41,074 nt of DNA from Acinetobacter sp. ANC 4173 (GCF_004331255.1 NZ_SJOF01000022.1:1-41074); one strand, 5' to 3'. Shown: positions 32,535 to 40,288, counted from the stretch's first letter. Numbers and translations: made by a program. Notes: generated by a model not told the origin, from the letters alone.

Positions 32535-32774
32535 TTAGACTACGGAAAATCGATCAATACAACCAAATAGACCCGCTTGTGGGTCATTCGCTTTGGATGA
32601 ATCAGCTAAACACTCACCTTCAACATCGAATGATGCAAAGTCTTCATTGATCAATTCAAATTCAGTATCTGGTGAGAACTGAACTCGCCACAATTCAACA
32701 GACAGCTTGTCACCTGAGTAAGTATCAATCCCTTTGAATAGTAATGCGTACTCGCGCCCTAGATGCGTTGCCAC
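32535..32774 (-). CDS. Small tail-tube-like protein, possibly shortened
   Basis: 79 residues: MATHLGREYALLFKGIDTYS, then SVELWRVQFSPDTEFELINE and FASFDVEGECLADSSKANDP, ending GLFGCIDRFSVV. This resembles the first strand and the last strands of a phage major tail protein, without the middle of a normal 150-250 residue protein. The ATG overlaps the preceding small gene by 16 nt. An internal deletion is likely, but a naturally short protein cannot be excluded. Confidence 0.6.
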   Translation of the reverse strand: MATHLGREYALLFKGIDTYSGDKLSVELWRVQFSPDTEFELINEDFASFDVEGECLADSSKANDPQAGLFGCIDRFSVV

Positions 32775-32908
32775 AGTGGTTCGCTCTCCTGATATTCTTC
32801 AATAGCCCCAGATGCTAAAAAGGCCTGAAGTTGTTTAGCTTCAAGCCCTGTAATTTCTTGTCCTGGTCGAAAATGACCAATCGACTGTTTTGCAATGTAC
32901 TTTGGCAT
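32759..32908 (-). CDS. Small head-tail region protein (49 aa)
   Basis: 49 residues, MPKYIAKQSIGHFRPGQEIT and LEAKQLQAFLASGAIEEYQE, from ATG 32908 preceded by AAGGAA. The start lies 11 bp after the capsid gene and its end overlaps the next gene. Similar short proteins with a K-x-x-F-x-P-G-Q-x-I-x-x-L pattern lie downstream of capsid genes in many phages; a function is not known. Confidence 0.65.
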   Translation of the reverse strand: MPKYIAKQSIGHFRPGQEITGLEAKQLQAFLASGAIEEYQESEPLWQRI

Positions 32909-32918
32909 TATTTATTCC

Positions 32919-33716
32919 TTATACAAAGCCACGACCACCAACAAGACCATTCTTGTTGTTAGGAATTGCCAGAGGTGAAGACTCCGCTAACATCTCAATG
33001 CTAGATGGATTCTTTTTCTGATCCTGAGTTAAGAAAAACTCAAGCGCCTGACCAAATGCTTCAAGATTTTGAATAGCGCAGTGAGCAATCCAACCATTAG
33101 CATCATTAATCATCCCGAAAAAATCCTCTGGAATGAATCGACCTGCTGCACCATCCATATTGTGCTGAACGTCATAAGTCCAGATTTCAATGTTATCGAC
33201 CACGCCACGGAACTGTGCTTTGTCTTTATGATCAAAAGTAGGTGCAAGTGGAACACTAATGCCTGCATACGGCGCAACAAATTTAGCAACGAAAGCAGCA
33301 TCCTGTTTCATTGCATTGAATACTTTTGAGCTTGTTAAAATCATATTTGGAGATGAACCACCATGCTCGATGGATAAATCAATCATCGCTTGCATATCGT
33401 CTAAGACTTTCGCTCCTGATTGTCCCCATTTGATTAATGGAGAGAAATTACAAGCAGGATTACGACGGTAGTCCACTTCATATTTTGGAAAGTCTGCTGA
33501 AGCGAATGTGGTTTTTCCATAAAGAAGAACATCACGAGCAATCAGCAATTTACGGTTTTCAATAGACTGGCGAAGGTATAGCGCCTTCTGCGCTTGGTCA
33601 ATCAAAAGTAAGTCTGCATCAGAAAGACGATTTGAACCTGTAGCAATCACACCAAACTTACGCAACTGCGTTACCAAAGCAGCATTTTGAACGTCCGCAG
33701 GCGTTACCGTTACCAT
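32919..33716 (-). CDS. Major capsid protein (lambda gpE / capsid E family), short N-terminus
   Basis: 265 residues. From residue about 45 on it reads like capsid E: ALYLRQSIENRKLLIARDVL, LYGKTTFASADFPKYEVDYR, WGQSGAKVLDDMQAMIDLSI, PNMILTSSKVFNAMKQDAAF, VDNIEIWTYDVQHNMDGAAG and IPEDFFGMINDANGW. Family members are usually 330-350 residues; the first 80 or so (arm and E-loop side) appear to be missing. The start ATG overlaps the end of the upstream gene by 7 nt without a strong ribosome site. It may be a deletion product. Confidence 0.8.
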   Translation of the reverse strand: MVTVTPADVQNAALVTQLRKFGVIATGSNRLSDADLLLIDQAQKALYLRQSIENRKLLIARDVLLYGKTTFASADFPKYEVDYRRNPACNFSPLIKWGQSGAKVLDDMQAMIDLSIEHGGSSPNMILTSSKVFNAMKQDAAFVAKFVAPYAGISVPLAPTFDHKDKAQFRGVVDNIEIWTYDVQHNMDGAAGRFIPEDFFGMINDANGWIAHCAIQNLEAFGQALEFFLTQDQKKNPSSIEMLAESSPLAIPNNKNGLVGGRGFV

Positions 33717-34393
33717 TGGCTTAAGGTAAGCAGGCTTGCTTGCTTCTGTTCGAGCAGATATTCCTTATCCAGAATTGAGTCAGTAATCTTTTGATCGACT
33801 ACATCCTGCATCTCACCGAATGTTAATGGACTGGTAGACCACCCCATATCTTCTGCAATTTGCGGTAGATCTTCATCAGAAGTGATACCGAGCTTTTGAG
33901 CCTCCTTCTCAGTCAAGGCAATCACAGTACATCTGCACATGAAAGCCCAGGGAGCGTAATATTTCAGCCAAAATGGATCATCGATGTGTCTGATGATTCG
34001 ATTCAAAGCCAAATGACTGGGACGAACCCGTGTGTCATCAATAGCTGAATACATCAAATAAGGGTGTTTAGCCTTATTCTTCTGTTGTTGCTGCCAACGT
34101 CCATGACCATAAGCTGTCTGGATATTTGTGCGGAATACATTCTTAAGATAATGCTTACTCAGCACGATCTCATTTTCTTCAACCAACTTCTGAAAGTCGT
34201 TGAATGTTCCACCCTCTGCCAAGGTCTTATTGAGTGATTTAATGACTGTCTCGATCTGCTCAATACCAGACAGAAAACTCACTGTAGTTGCCAATTGTCG
34301 TGTATTGAGATCCATTGAGTAGAACTCATCAGGCAAGACGATTTTACGAGACTGAGCGAAATGCAAAGCCTCTAAAAAAGTGATTGGTTTCAT
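33710..34393 (-). CDS. Phage head morphogenesis protein (Mu gpF / SPP1 gp7 type)
   Basis: 227 residues. Typical segments: FRTNIQTAYGHGRWQQQQKN, YLMYSAIDDTRVRPSHLALN and FWLKYYAPWAFMCRCTVIAL (the RCTV of minor head proteins). The protein helps in procapsid assembly. Family members are often longer, so C-terminal loss by the same event that shortened the capsid gene is possible. The ATG overlaps the portal stop by 4 nt (ATGA). Confidence 0.85.
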   Translation of the reverse strand: MKPITFLEALHFAQSRKIVLPDEFYSMDLNTRQLATTVSFLSGIEQIETVIKSLNKTLAEGGTFNDFQKLVEENEIVLSKHYLKNVFRTNIQTAYGHGRWQQQQKNKAKHPYLMYSAIDDTRVRPSHLALNRIIRHIDDPFWLKYYAPWAFMCRCTVIALTEKEAQKLGITSDEDLPQIAEDMGWSTSPLTFGEMQDVVDQKITDSILDKEYLLEQKQASLLTLSQW

Positions 34394-35130
34394 TTATCCC
34401 CACTTGCCGTGACATACCCCAGCACATCCGCTGCATACAAAGCCATTTCAAGATTGGCCGTAAATTGGCTTTCACTTGCACCAGGCATAAGCTTCATCAG
34501 ATTAAATGCCAAAGCCTCTGGCGTTTCACTGGACTGAATCAGCTCATTCACTTGCTTCTGATCCAGCAAATCAATTGATCGCTGCCCATCGCTAAGCTCT
34601 TCAACTTCTTGCTGCTCTACTGAGAGTTTCTTGGTACTGGCGGCAAAGCTAAAGGCTCTGTGTGGTAATGCTTTAAACTGTGACGGTACGGCGATTTGAG
34701 GTGCATCAGCAACATCACCATCCTGTAAGCCATATTCTCTCTGAAAGTACTGATTCGTCAGGTTGGCGCCTGCATTCTTCAGCTTCACGTCACGATCAGC
34801 TTTAGGGGCATTCAATGATTTCTCATCCCCAATAACAATGATGTGGCGTTCCCAGTTGTTCAATGCACAAATCGCATCAATCATGGCTTGGATGGTTGAG
34901 GTAATCATCCGAATATCAGCATCAACCTTATTGTTCTGAACCTCCAAGTGAACCTCACCCAAAGCTCTAGATCCTGCTCCATCTGTACCACTCGTTAAGG
35001 TCTGACCAAGCACGAGCTTTTGAATGCTTCGCTCAATTTTCTTGTCAAAACTCTCAAATGCTGATGATCCACCATTACCATTAGATGATGCTGAAACAAT
35101 ATCGACATCTTCAGGGGCTGGGCTATATAT
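34390..35130 (-). pseudogene. DUF935-type (Mu-like) portal protein, C-terminal part
   Basis: In this frame the sequence reads SPAPEDVDIVSASSNGNGGS, FDKKIERSIQKLVLGQTLTS, SRALGEVHLEVQNNKVDADI, the C-terminal half of a DUF935 portal protein (gpH/gp29-like). The LGQTLTS and RALGEVH motifs are typical. There is no start codon at the beginning. The first possible start is GTG 35013 (LVLGQTLTS), giving 207 residues. The N-terminal half of the portal, together with the terminase genes that should precede it, is missing. The frame meets the DUF2280 gene out of register near 35130. Confidence 0.8.
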
Positions 35131-35336
35131 TCTTTGCGAGCCTCATTAAATAAATCTACAAGCTCTTGCGCTAAATTAGCGCCAGCTACTTTTGTTGGGT
35201 CGTAATATTCAACTTGCTGCGGAGTTACATCAATACCGAATTTTTCCTTGATGTCCCTAGCCACTTCTGTGGGGGTCATAAACTGCGCAAGCGACCGTAC
35301 AATAAAGACTTTTTCAGATTTTTTAAGCCTTGCCAT
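34995..35336 (-). pseudogene. DUF2280 gene fused out of frame to portal DNA
   Basis: Residues 1 to about 72 (MARLKKSEKVFIVRSLAQFM, PTEVARDIKEKFGIDVTPQQ, YYDPTKVAG) are a DUF2280 protein, which lies just upstream of terminase in Acinetobacter-type phages. After EARKEYIAQ the frame continues into DNA that codes for the portal in another frame, so the last 40 residues (ending SSCLVRP) are nonsense. A large deletion thus joins DUF2280 to the portal. Whether the truncated protein is made is unknown; a plausible GGATGG site precedes the ATG. Confidence 0.75.
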
Positions 35337-35415
35337 AAATCACCATCCATCAAGATTCATCAAGAATAGTGGGCAAAAAAAATGTACTCTTATTCTTTGA
35401 GAAAAGTTAAGCCCA

Positions 35416-35444
35416 AAAAAAACTCACCTTACGGTGAGTTTTTA
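35416..35444. terminator. Terminator between the 90-aa gene and DUF2280
   Basis: AAAAACTCACC/GGTGAGTTTTT stem-loop with T-runs on both sides, 11 bp past the stop of the 90-residue minus-strand gene. Confidence 0.8.
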
Positions 35445-35454
35445 GTTTTGTTTC

Positions 35455-35727
35455 TTATGCGATTAGATACATACAAAATTTCGTTTCTATCACACTCATA
35501 AAGGAGTCAATTAAACTTTTTTTAAGCTTATTTAAAAAAGTCTTGATGAAGAATTTAGCTCCTACTGGTAAGTGTTCAAATAAAAACACTCGAAACAAGT
35601 AAAAACTAAAACCATGGTCGTTATAACTTTTGCCTAAAAGCCCTTTTAAAACTTGGTAAGTTTCAAAACTAACAGTTGCTGTAACGATTAACATTGATTT
35701 TGATATTATTGAACCGATTGTGTTCAT
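35455..35727 (-). CDS. Protein of unknown function (90 aa)
   Basis: 90 residues, MNTIGSIISKSMLIVTATVS and SFYLFRVFLFEHLPVGAKFF. It is hydrophobic at the N-terminus and basic and aromatic in the rest, and may associate with membranes. AGAGG is about 9 nt before the ATG, and a good terminator follows. Two nested inverted repeats lie directly upstream. No family recognised; a small membrane-active cargo protein is possible but unproven. Confidence 0.45.
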   Translation of the reverse strand: MNTIGSIISKSMLIVTATVSFETYQVLKGLLGKSYNDHGFSFYLFRVFLFEHLPVGAKFFIKTFLNKLKKSLIDSFMSVIETKFCMYLIA

Positions 35728-35731
35728 AGGT

Positions 35732-35816
35732 AAGACCTCTTTTTGATTTACTAAAAAGAGCGATCAACTAGTATTGATAGATAAGATCACTCTTTGACGT
35801 TCTTTTATGAGGTCTT
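35732..35816. repeat. Nested inverted repeats upstream of the 90-aa gene
   Basis: Outer AAGACCTC (35732-35739) with GAGGTCTT (35809-35816); inner AAAGAGCGATC (35755-35765) with GATCACTCTTT (35785-35795), one mismatch. The outer left arm covers the ribosome site of the gene at 35727, so folding could hide it. Confidence 0.6.
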
Positions 35817-35937
35817 TTGTATATGTATTTCGCATAAAAAATCCATAATAATTTTGTGTTATGAATTCTTTATAAATCTAGACCAAGAGATAGTCAAATA
35901 ATTCATCGTTAGTTTTGAATTCTTTATGGCTCTTATG

Positions 35938-36147
35938 TTAACTAATCACACAGTTCCCACAACACGCAGATACATTAAAATCAGATACAAACGGCGCATG
36001 CTTCGTGATTTCGACTAATCGCTTAACACTATCGCTTGCACCCCAGCGTTTGACTACACCGTAGAATTCTTCAACGTCATGACCTGCTAAGTAATGCTTA
36101 GGCAAGCCTGTATAAGGATCATGTGTTTCCTTCTTATCATGCCCCAA
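35938..36147 (-). pseudogene. Fragment of a second phage metallopeptidase gene (C-terminal third)
   Basis: About 69 residues (LPKHYLAGHDVEEFYGVVKR, WGASDSVKRLVEITKHAPFV and CCGNC) match closely the end of the protein encoded at 38175-38735 (LPKQHLAVHDVEEFIGVVKC, WGASENVKRLVEVANQAPFV, CCRNC). The HExxH part is absent, and a stop lies directly before the first codon. It is a decayed second copy, from another prophage or a tandem duplication. Confidence 0.8.
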
Positions 36148-36229
36148 TCATCTTAAATGGCCCAGAACATTTGGAACTTGATATTGCAAAGTTCGGATTG
36201 CTGCCGAGCTGGACTGATGAAAAGTGATC
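36147..36229 (+). pseudogene. Possible SRAP (YedK-like) peptidase fragment
   Basis: The plus strand reads IILNGPEHLELDIAKFGLLP followed by SWTDEK and a stop. F/WGLxPSW is a mark of SOS-response-associated peptidases, frequent in prophages. Only about 26 codons remain, so this is a weak call. Confidence 0.25.
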
Positions 36230-36623
36230 AATCTATCGCTTTAGGCAAATATTTAGAATCAACATCAGTGTCTGCATTTTTCTTTAACGTACCATTAGAA
36301 AGCACATCTAATCCTATAGTTTTGGATGACAAAGCAGATGATGCATTTGTATTGTTAAATGTAAATGTAATTGTACAATCTGGCGCCATCCCTCCAGCCA
36401 TTGCTATGCCATATTTTCCTGATGCTATGTCATTCCCACAACTACTATTTTCTAGACTTGTCATGACTTTGGTTTTCAATCCACCAGCTAAAACCAAAAC
36501 TTCTGTTACTTGTGCTTTTGCTAAATGATTTTGAAAAAATACGATTGCCATTGAAGCCAAAATAGAGACAATTGCCACTACTGCAAGTAATTCTAATAAG
36601 TTAAATCCTTTTTGAGCACGCAT
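36228..36623 (-). CDS. Type IV prepilin (PilA-like)
   Basis: 131 residues from ATG 36623, chosen because AGGGAG is 7 nt upstream; an ATG two codons earlier overlaps the ribosome site. The prepilin leader MRAQKG is followed by FNLLELLAVVAIVSILASMA, with Phe at +1 and Glu at +5, then a long helix (NHLAKAQVTEVLVLAGGLKT) and a beta domain with two cysteines (SSCGN, PDCTI). The end KYLPKAID lacks the cysteine usual after PKA in related pilins, so the last codons may come from a recombination joint. A pilin gene without other pilus genes inside prophage debris is unexpected. Confidence 0.8.
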   Translation of the reverse strand: MRAQKGFNLLELLAVVAIVSILASMAIVFFQNHLAKAQVTEVLVLAGGLKTKVMTSLENSSCGNDIASGKYGIAMAGGMAPDCTITFTFNNTNASSALSSKTIGLDVLSNGTLKKNADTDVDSKYLPKAID

Positions 36624-36750
36624 TTGCATTCTCCCTTTGAAGCTTACTTAAATAATTTTTTGTAATTATTTTCTATATAAAAATCCTACCGAATCGCATT
36701 TATTTTAATATCCCTAGATTTAGCTATATCGGTATTTAATATGTAATAAA

Positions 36751-37296
36751 TTATTCAATATTAAAAATCTTGGTTATGCTGATAACTAAAACGCTCAATA
36801 TCAATGAGGATCTTGAGCATTTGCAATTGTGAGCTACTTTTTTTGAGAATAATTCTTTCTCTTTGGTACGACGAATAGCTAAACCACTAACTTTTACTCG
36901 ATTGTCATACACCCAACGATCAAACTGAGTTGCAGCAGAAGGCATATTATTTTGATTAATCAGTGTAAGCATCGTACTTTTGAAAAAAGCGGTTTCTCCC
37001 AGATTGTAAACAAAATTCGCTAGTGCATTAAACTAATTTTGATTAATGTTGACCTTCAAATATTTGTCCAGACATACATCAACCCATTCGTAATCGTTTT
37101 TAAGCCAAAGATATGCTTGTCCTTGGGTGTAGATAGTACCTTTCTTAACCTTAGTACCATCAGGATATTTAATAGTACCGTAACCAATTGTCCATACCCC
37201 ACCAGTGTCGAGATAAGCATTTGCTCGAGAACCTTCAAACTCTCGTATGATCGAAAAACCTTGCTCTAATATATCGCGTAAACCTGTAACCTCCAC
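36751..37296 (-). pseudogene. Second GH24 lysozyme, nonsense-inactivated
   Basis: From GTG 37296 the frame reads REFEGSRANAYLDTGGVWTI, with the Glu/Asp/Thr triad spaced as in T4 lysozyme, and goes on to YLKVNINQN, where a TAG (37033-37035) stops it. Directly behind, in the same frame, come FNALANFVYNLGETAFFKST, QFDRWVYDNRVKVSGLAIRR and TKEKELF, the normal second half of the enzyme. A single CAG-to-TAG change would explain the loss. After KELF the sequence is no longer lysozyme-like. Confidence 0.85.
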
Positions 37297-37368
37297 CTTG
37301 TACAGCTAGGTACAACAAAATAGACAAAAAATGACCGGCGATTGCCAATCCCTTTTACTCAAATCATT

Positions 37369-38088
37369 TTAGATTTCAGCTCTATGTATAGCCGTATCTA
37401 TATCTTCAATATAGTTTTTGGTACAAAATTCAATTGCTTTATCGCGATGTACTTTTACAAGTGCATAATCATTTTCTTTCCATGCCTCCAATGATTGCGG
37501 CTCGCTGTTATAACTGCACGATTTGTTATTCACGTCAAAATTCACACTAAAGTTATCTGCACTATAAGAAGCAAATGCTTTTGTAAGCACACCAAAATTC
37601 ATACTATAACCGTTTTCTATATTCTTATCACTTGAGTCATAAACCAATGACCAGTAAGGGCGAGCAGCCTCTATACCTATACTGTTAATGCTATTTGTTT
37701 CAGTTTTTTGGATATTTTTATATGCGCCGGAAGCCAAATAGTCCTTTAGATTTTTCTTAATATCTTCTTGTGGGTTTTGAAGTTTAGATCTGTCCTGAAT
37801 ATCTTCAATCACATTTCCAACCAGTTCATCTTTATAAATTGCCGTATTGCTACCTAATAAGAGTAGTCTAGCTACTTGAGCTGTAGAGGTTTTAGCTCTA
37901 GTGCCACGAGTAATGATTCTTAACTCTTTTGTATAGGCGTATTTATCATCTACTTTGCTGGTTGAACTACCAGTATTTCCTTGTTGATAGTGTGGCAAAG
38001 ATGCCACAGCTTGTGATGTACTCCACGCTTGAGTAAACCCGCTGCAAATACATAATAAAATAGAGCTAGTTACTATTCGTAATTTCAT
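37369..38088 (-). CDS. Exported protein of unknown function
   Basis: 239 residues with a good signal peptide (MKLRIVTSSILLCICSGFTQAWS, cleavage likely after TQA). The mature protein has two cysteines near the C-terminus (NKSCSYN, EFCTKNY) and is polar. Some parts look helical (ARLLLLGSNTAIYKDELVGN). No family recognised. It is not a normal phage structural gene and is probably cargo of the decayed prophage. A promoter should lie in the AT-rich 38089-38174 gap. Confidence 0.65.
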   Translation of the reverse strand: MKLRIVTSSILLCICSGFTQAWSTSQAVASLPHYQQGNTGSSTSKVDDKYAYTKELRIITRGTRAKTSTAQVARLLLLGSNTAIYKDELVGNVIEDIQDRSKLQNPQEDIKKNLKDYLASGAYKNIQKTETNSINSIGIEAARPYWSLVYDSSDKNIENGYSMNFGVLTKAFASYSADNFSVNFDVNNKSCSYNSEPQSLEAWKENDYALVKVHRDKAIEFCTKNYIEDIDTAIHRAEI

Positions 38089-38174
38089 CGTTTATTTTCT
38101 TCTTTGTTTCTTAAATTAAGCGACTTTAATATACATTAAACATCTGAATGATTTAAATTAAATATTTATGTTGT

Positions 38175-38735
38175 TCAATTAATCATACAGTTCCTACAAC
38201 ACCCCGATACATTAAAATCGAATACAAACGGTGCTTGGTTAGCAACCTCAACAAGCCTTTTCACATTCTCGCTTGCTCCCCAGCATTTAACCACACCAAT
38301 GAACTCTTCTACATCATGAACAGCCAAGTGCTGTTTAGGTAAGCTTGTATGGCCGCTATAGATGATTTCCCCATCCTCATCACGCTCAACACCAATGTGA
38401 TATAGCTCATGCTCGATTAAAGTACAGAAGTCACGATCATTTGAGTTTTCACAAAAACTGGCGTCGATGATAATTAAATACACTGGGACAAAATCGAACC
38501 AATCTCGCATTTGCTGTTCCTGTCGTGCGTTCTTCCAATCACCTTGGTTAAACATCACTTTTTCACATTGACCAAGTAACATACGTTTCTTTGCCATACA
38601 TGCAGATGATGCCCAAGCAAATGCTAAGAAAGTTTCGTCATCATGAAGTAACTCAGCAATATGACCATGATCAGGGTTATGAAGTTCACCACCAAGTGTT
38701 AAGAAGTTTTTAATCTCCCAATCTTTTAATTCCAC
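38175..38735 (-). CDS. Phage-type putative zinc metallopeptidase, 5' end damaged
   Basis: 186 residues from GTG 38735. The zinc site is HELYH in CTLIEHELYHIGVERDEDG, with an upstream DFVPVYLIIIDASFC strand; the C-terminus ends CCRNC. Such putative metallopeptidases are common in prophages and have no proven substrate. The same frame extends upstream as EEAIRLAPV, natural for this family, but two adjacent stops (TAG TAA) precede it, and LFPPTDLIDQA is readable beyond them. So the true N-terminus was probably cut off by mutation; the GTG start has no ribosome site. Confidence 0.65.
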   Translation of the reverse strand: MELKDWEIKNFLTLGGELHNPDHGHIAELLHDDETFLAFAWASSACMAKKRMLLGQCEKVMFNQGDWKNARQEQQMRDWFDFVPVYLIIIDASFCENSNDRDFCTLIEHELYHIGVERDEDGEIIYSGHTSLPKQHLAVHDVEEFIGVVKCWGASENVKRLVEVANQAPFVFDFNVSGCCRNCMIN

Positions 38736-38844
38736 AACGGGTGCAAGGCGGATCGCTTCTTCTTACTATGCCTGATCAATCAGATCCGTTGGCGGGAATA
38801 GTCTGATCTAGTCGATTGAATAGTTCTCTCTTTAAATTTTTGAG

Positions 38845-39246
38845 TCATTTAGATGCAAACTGAGCTTCTATCTGTGATGGTCCAAATTCATCAATCTTGT
38901 ATCTATTGACAGACTCTAATCAAACAATCGTGTAACCCTTTTCTACAGCATGATCATATCGATCCATGCTCTAAGCTTTATTCGCTAATTTCCCTTTACG
39001 TCCACCCGACCAAGGACCACCTGAAATCTCTACTAAAACCCGATGCTCAATTAAATGGAAATCAAACCGCCAGTGCTTGGTAGATTTGAACTGAAATTTC
39101 TTCTCGTACTTGATACCTAAGACATTTAAAGCCTGCTCGGATTCTTCTTCTGCTTCTAAATATGCATCTTTTACTTTAGGTAATCGCTTAGATCGAGATT
39201 TTTTTTGGTGGGTACTTTTTTGTTTTCTAGAAGTAGTCATTTTCAT
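38845..39246 (-). pseudogene. PDDEXK-like phage endonuclease with internal stops
   Basis: The first 91 residues (KVKDAYLEAEEESEQALNVL, WRFDFHLIEHRVLVEISGGP, WSGGRKGKLANKA) are the N-terminal half of a small phage nuclease of the restriction-endonuclease fold (VRR/DUF559-like, Holliday-junction-resolvase role). The active-site side is DFHL...VEISGG, where the usual Glu-x-x-Gly-Gly is kept. After a TAG at 38971 the same frame goes on with SMDRYDHAVEKGYTIV, a TGA at 38920, then LESVNRYKIDEFGPSQIEAQ up to TGA 38845. Both internal stops are one C-to-T change away from Gln or Arg codons. Confidence 0.75.
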
Positions 39247-39270
39247 TCATAAATTAAGCCCATTTAAAAA

Positions 39271-39291
39271 AACCACCGCAGTGGGTGGTTT
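39271..39291. terminator. Hairpin upstream of the nuclease pseudogene
   Basis: ACCACC/GGTGGT with flanking A and T runs, between the frame-shifted membrane gene and the nuclease remnant. Confidence 0.65.
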
Positions 39292-39329
39292 AATTAACTA
39301 TTCTTTTTGATTTTTTTTGCTTTCAGCAA

Positions 39330-39988
39330 TCAAATCATTCTCTCCACTCTCTGGATTTGTATCAAATACTCTTGATAATTTTTATTATATGCACCTTGTT
39401 CGGGAATTGGATAAATTTGTTCATCGACACTCCTACTGCTGTTTAGACTTTCATATTTCCTTATAATTACAGATTTGTTTTCCATAATATAAAGCAATTT
39501 ACCTACGTACTTTGCTGTGTCATAAAACCTCTCGACAGCTTTCACGTATTCCGAAATATGATCATTTCCATCATCAAGTTCTCGGTAAAAAATACTCAGT
39601 TGGATTAAGTGCTTAGTTACTTTTTCATTATAAATTAATATATCAGGATCATCTTGCACCTCAATTTTTCTGCTACTAATTCTCTCTTTGTACTCTACAA
39701 GTAGCTCTTTAACCTCAATCGCTTTATTTTTTTATCGAATCTAGTAGTGAAAATATAGATTTAACCTCATGCTCTTCTCGCCAATCACTAAAAAGCACAA
39801 ACGCTGCTACTGGAGTAAGGAAAGTTGCTGTAAGAGTCAAAGTATCTTTAATCAAGTCATAATTTTTAGTTGGGTCAAATTTTGGACCATCGCTTTTCAA
39901 AAATGCGCCGACAATAAAATAAATAAAAGTTAATCCTACCGCCCACCAACAAACATTATTAATCTTTTTTTAAAGTTTTCTTTTCCAT
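39330..39988 (-). pseudogene. Two-helix membrane protein broken at two A7 runs
   Basis: AGGGGA precedes ATG 39988 (MEKKTLKK). Removing one A at 39965-39971 gives INNVCWWAVGLTFIYFIVGA, a membrane helix, then LTLTATFLTPVAAFVLFSDW, a second helix, and REEHEVKSIFSLLDSIK. Removing one A at 39727-39733 continues with NKAIEVKELLVEYKERISSR and runs without break to the stop at 39330. Both shifts have the same sign and each is in a run of seven A on the coding strand. It could be true decay, transcriptional slippage or sequencing error. The intact protein would have about 218 residues; the function is unknown. Confidence 0.65.
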
Positions 39989-40195
39989 AAATCCCCTAAT
40001 ATTTTTGGGGATGATAATCTAACAAGATGAGAAAAGGAAAACCTTGCTAATAATTACACTTAAATAAACTCTATACATTTAAATTTTAACAAACTCCTTT
40101 AAAATAAAAATGTGAAAAATTATCACCATATAATTAAATATAAAATAAAATTCAAATAGATGATTAAAACTAGACTTCTTTTATTAATTTCTAGA

Positions 40196-40288
40196 TTATG
40201 TGTTTTTAAAATAGAAGGTTGAGTTTGAGATGCCTGTATATCGCTTAAACTGTGTTTCAGAAAGCTTCTTTAAATCGATGTATTTCAT
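40196..40288 (-). pseudogene. IS5-type transposase N-terminal remnant
   Basis: From ATG 40288 the frame reads MKYIDLKKLSETQFKRYTGI and SNSTF, then YFKNT and a stop. The L-x-x-x-Q-F-K-R-x-T-G-I-S-x-x-T-F pattern is the helix-turn-helix start of IS5-family transposases. The rest of the gene is missing. Confidence 0.55.

Larger units (their letters stand above)
14629..39988. mobile_element. Defective prophage (siphovirus-like late module plus decayed genes)
   Basis: Collinear minus-strand genes give head, tail and lysis functions in phage order, from a DUF2280/portal scar to nested Rz/Rz1. Packaging ATPase, most of the portal, integrase and replication genes are missing. Right of 35400 the content is a mixture of broken phage genes and cargo. 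I found no convincing pair of direct repeats to serve as attL/attR, so the borders are approximate: the left border is set at the hairpin after Rz1, the right at the last phage-like gene. Confidence 0.85.

Noticed and set aside
36228..36528. Plus-strand open frame opposite the pilin gene
   Set aside because: Most of it is the antisense of a clear prepilin gene with a ribosome site; only the first 80 bp may have independent meaning (possible SRAP fragment).
39960..39975. Programmed -1 frameshift at the A-rich heptamer
   Set aside because: The next coding part needs one base removed (+1 direction), so a classical -1 slippery site would not give the long product; slippage of the polymerase or error remains possible.
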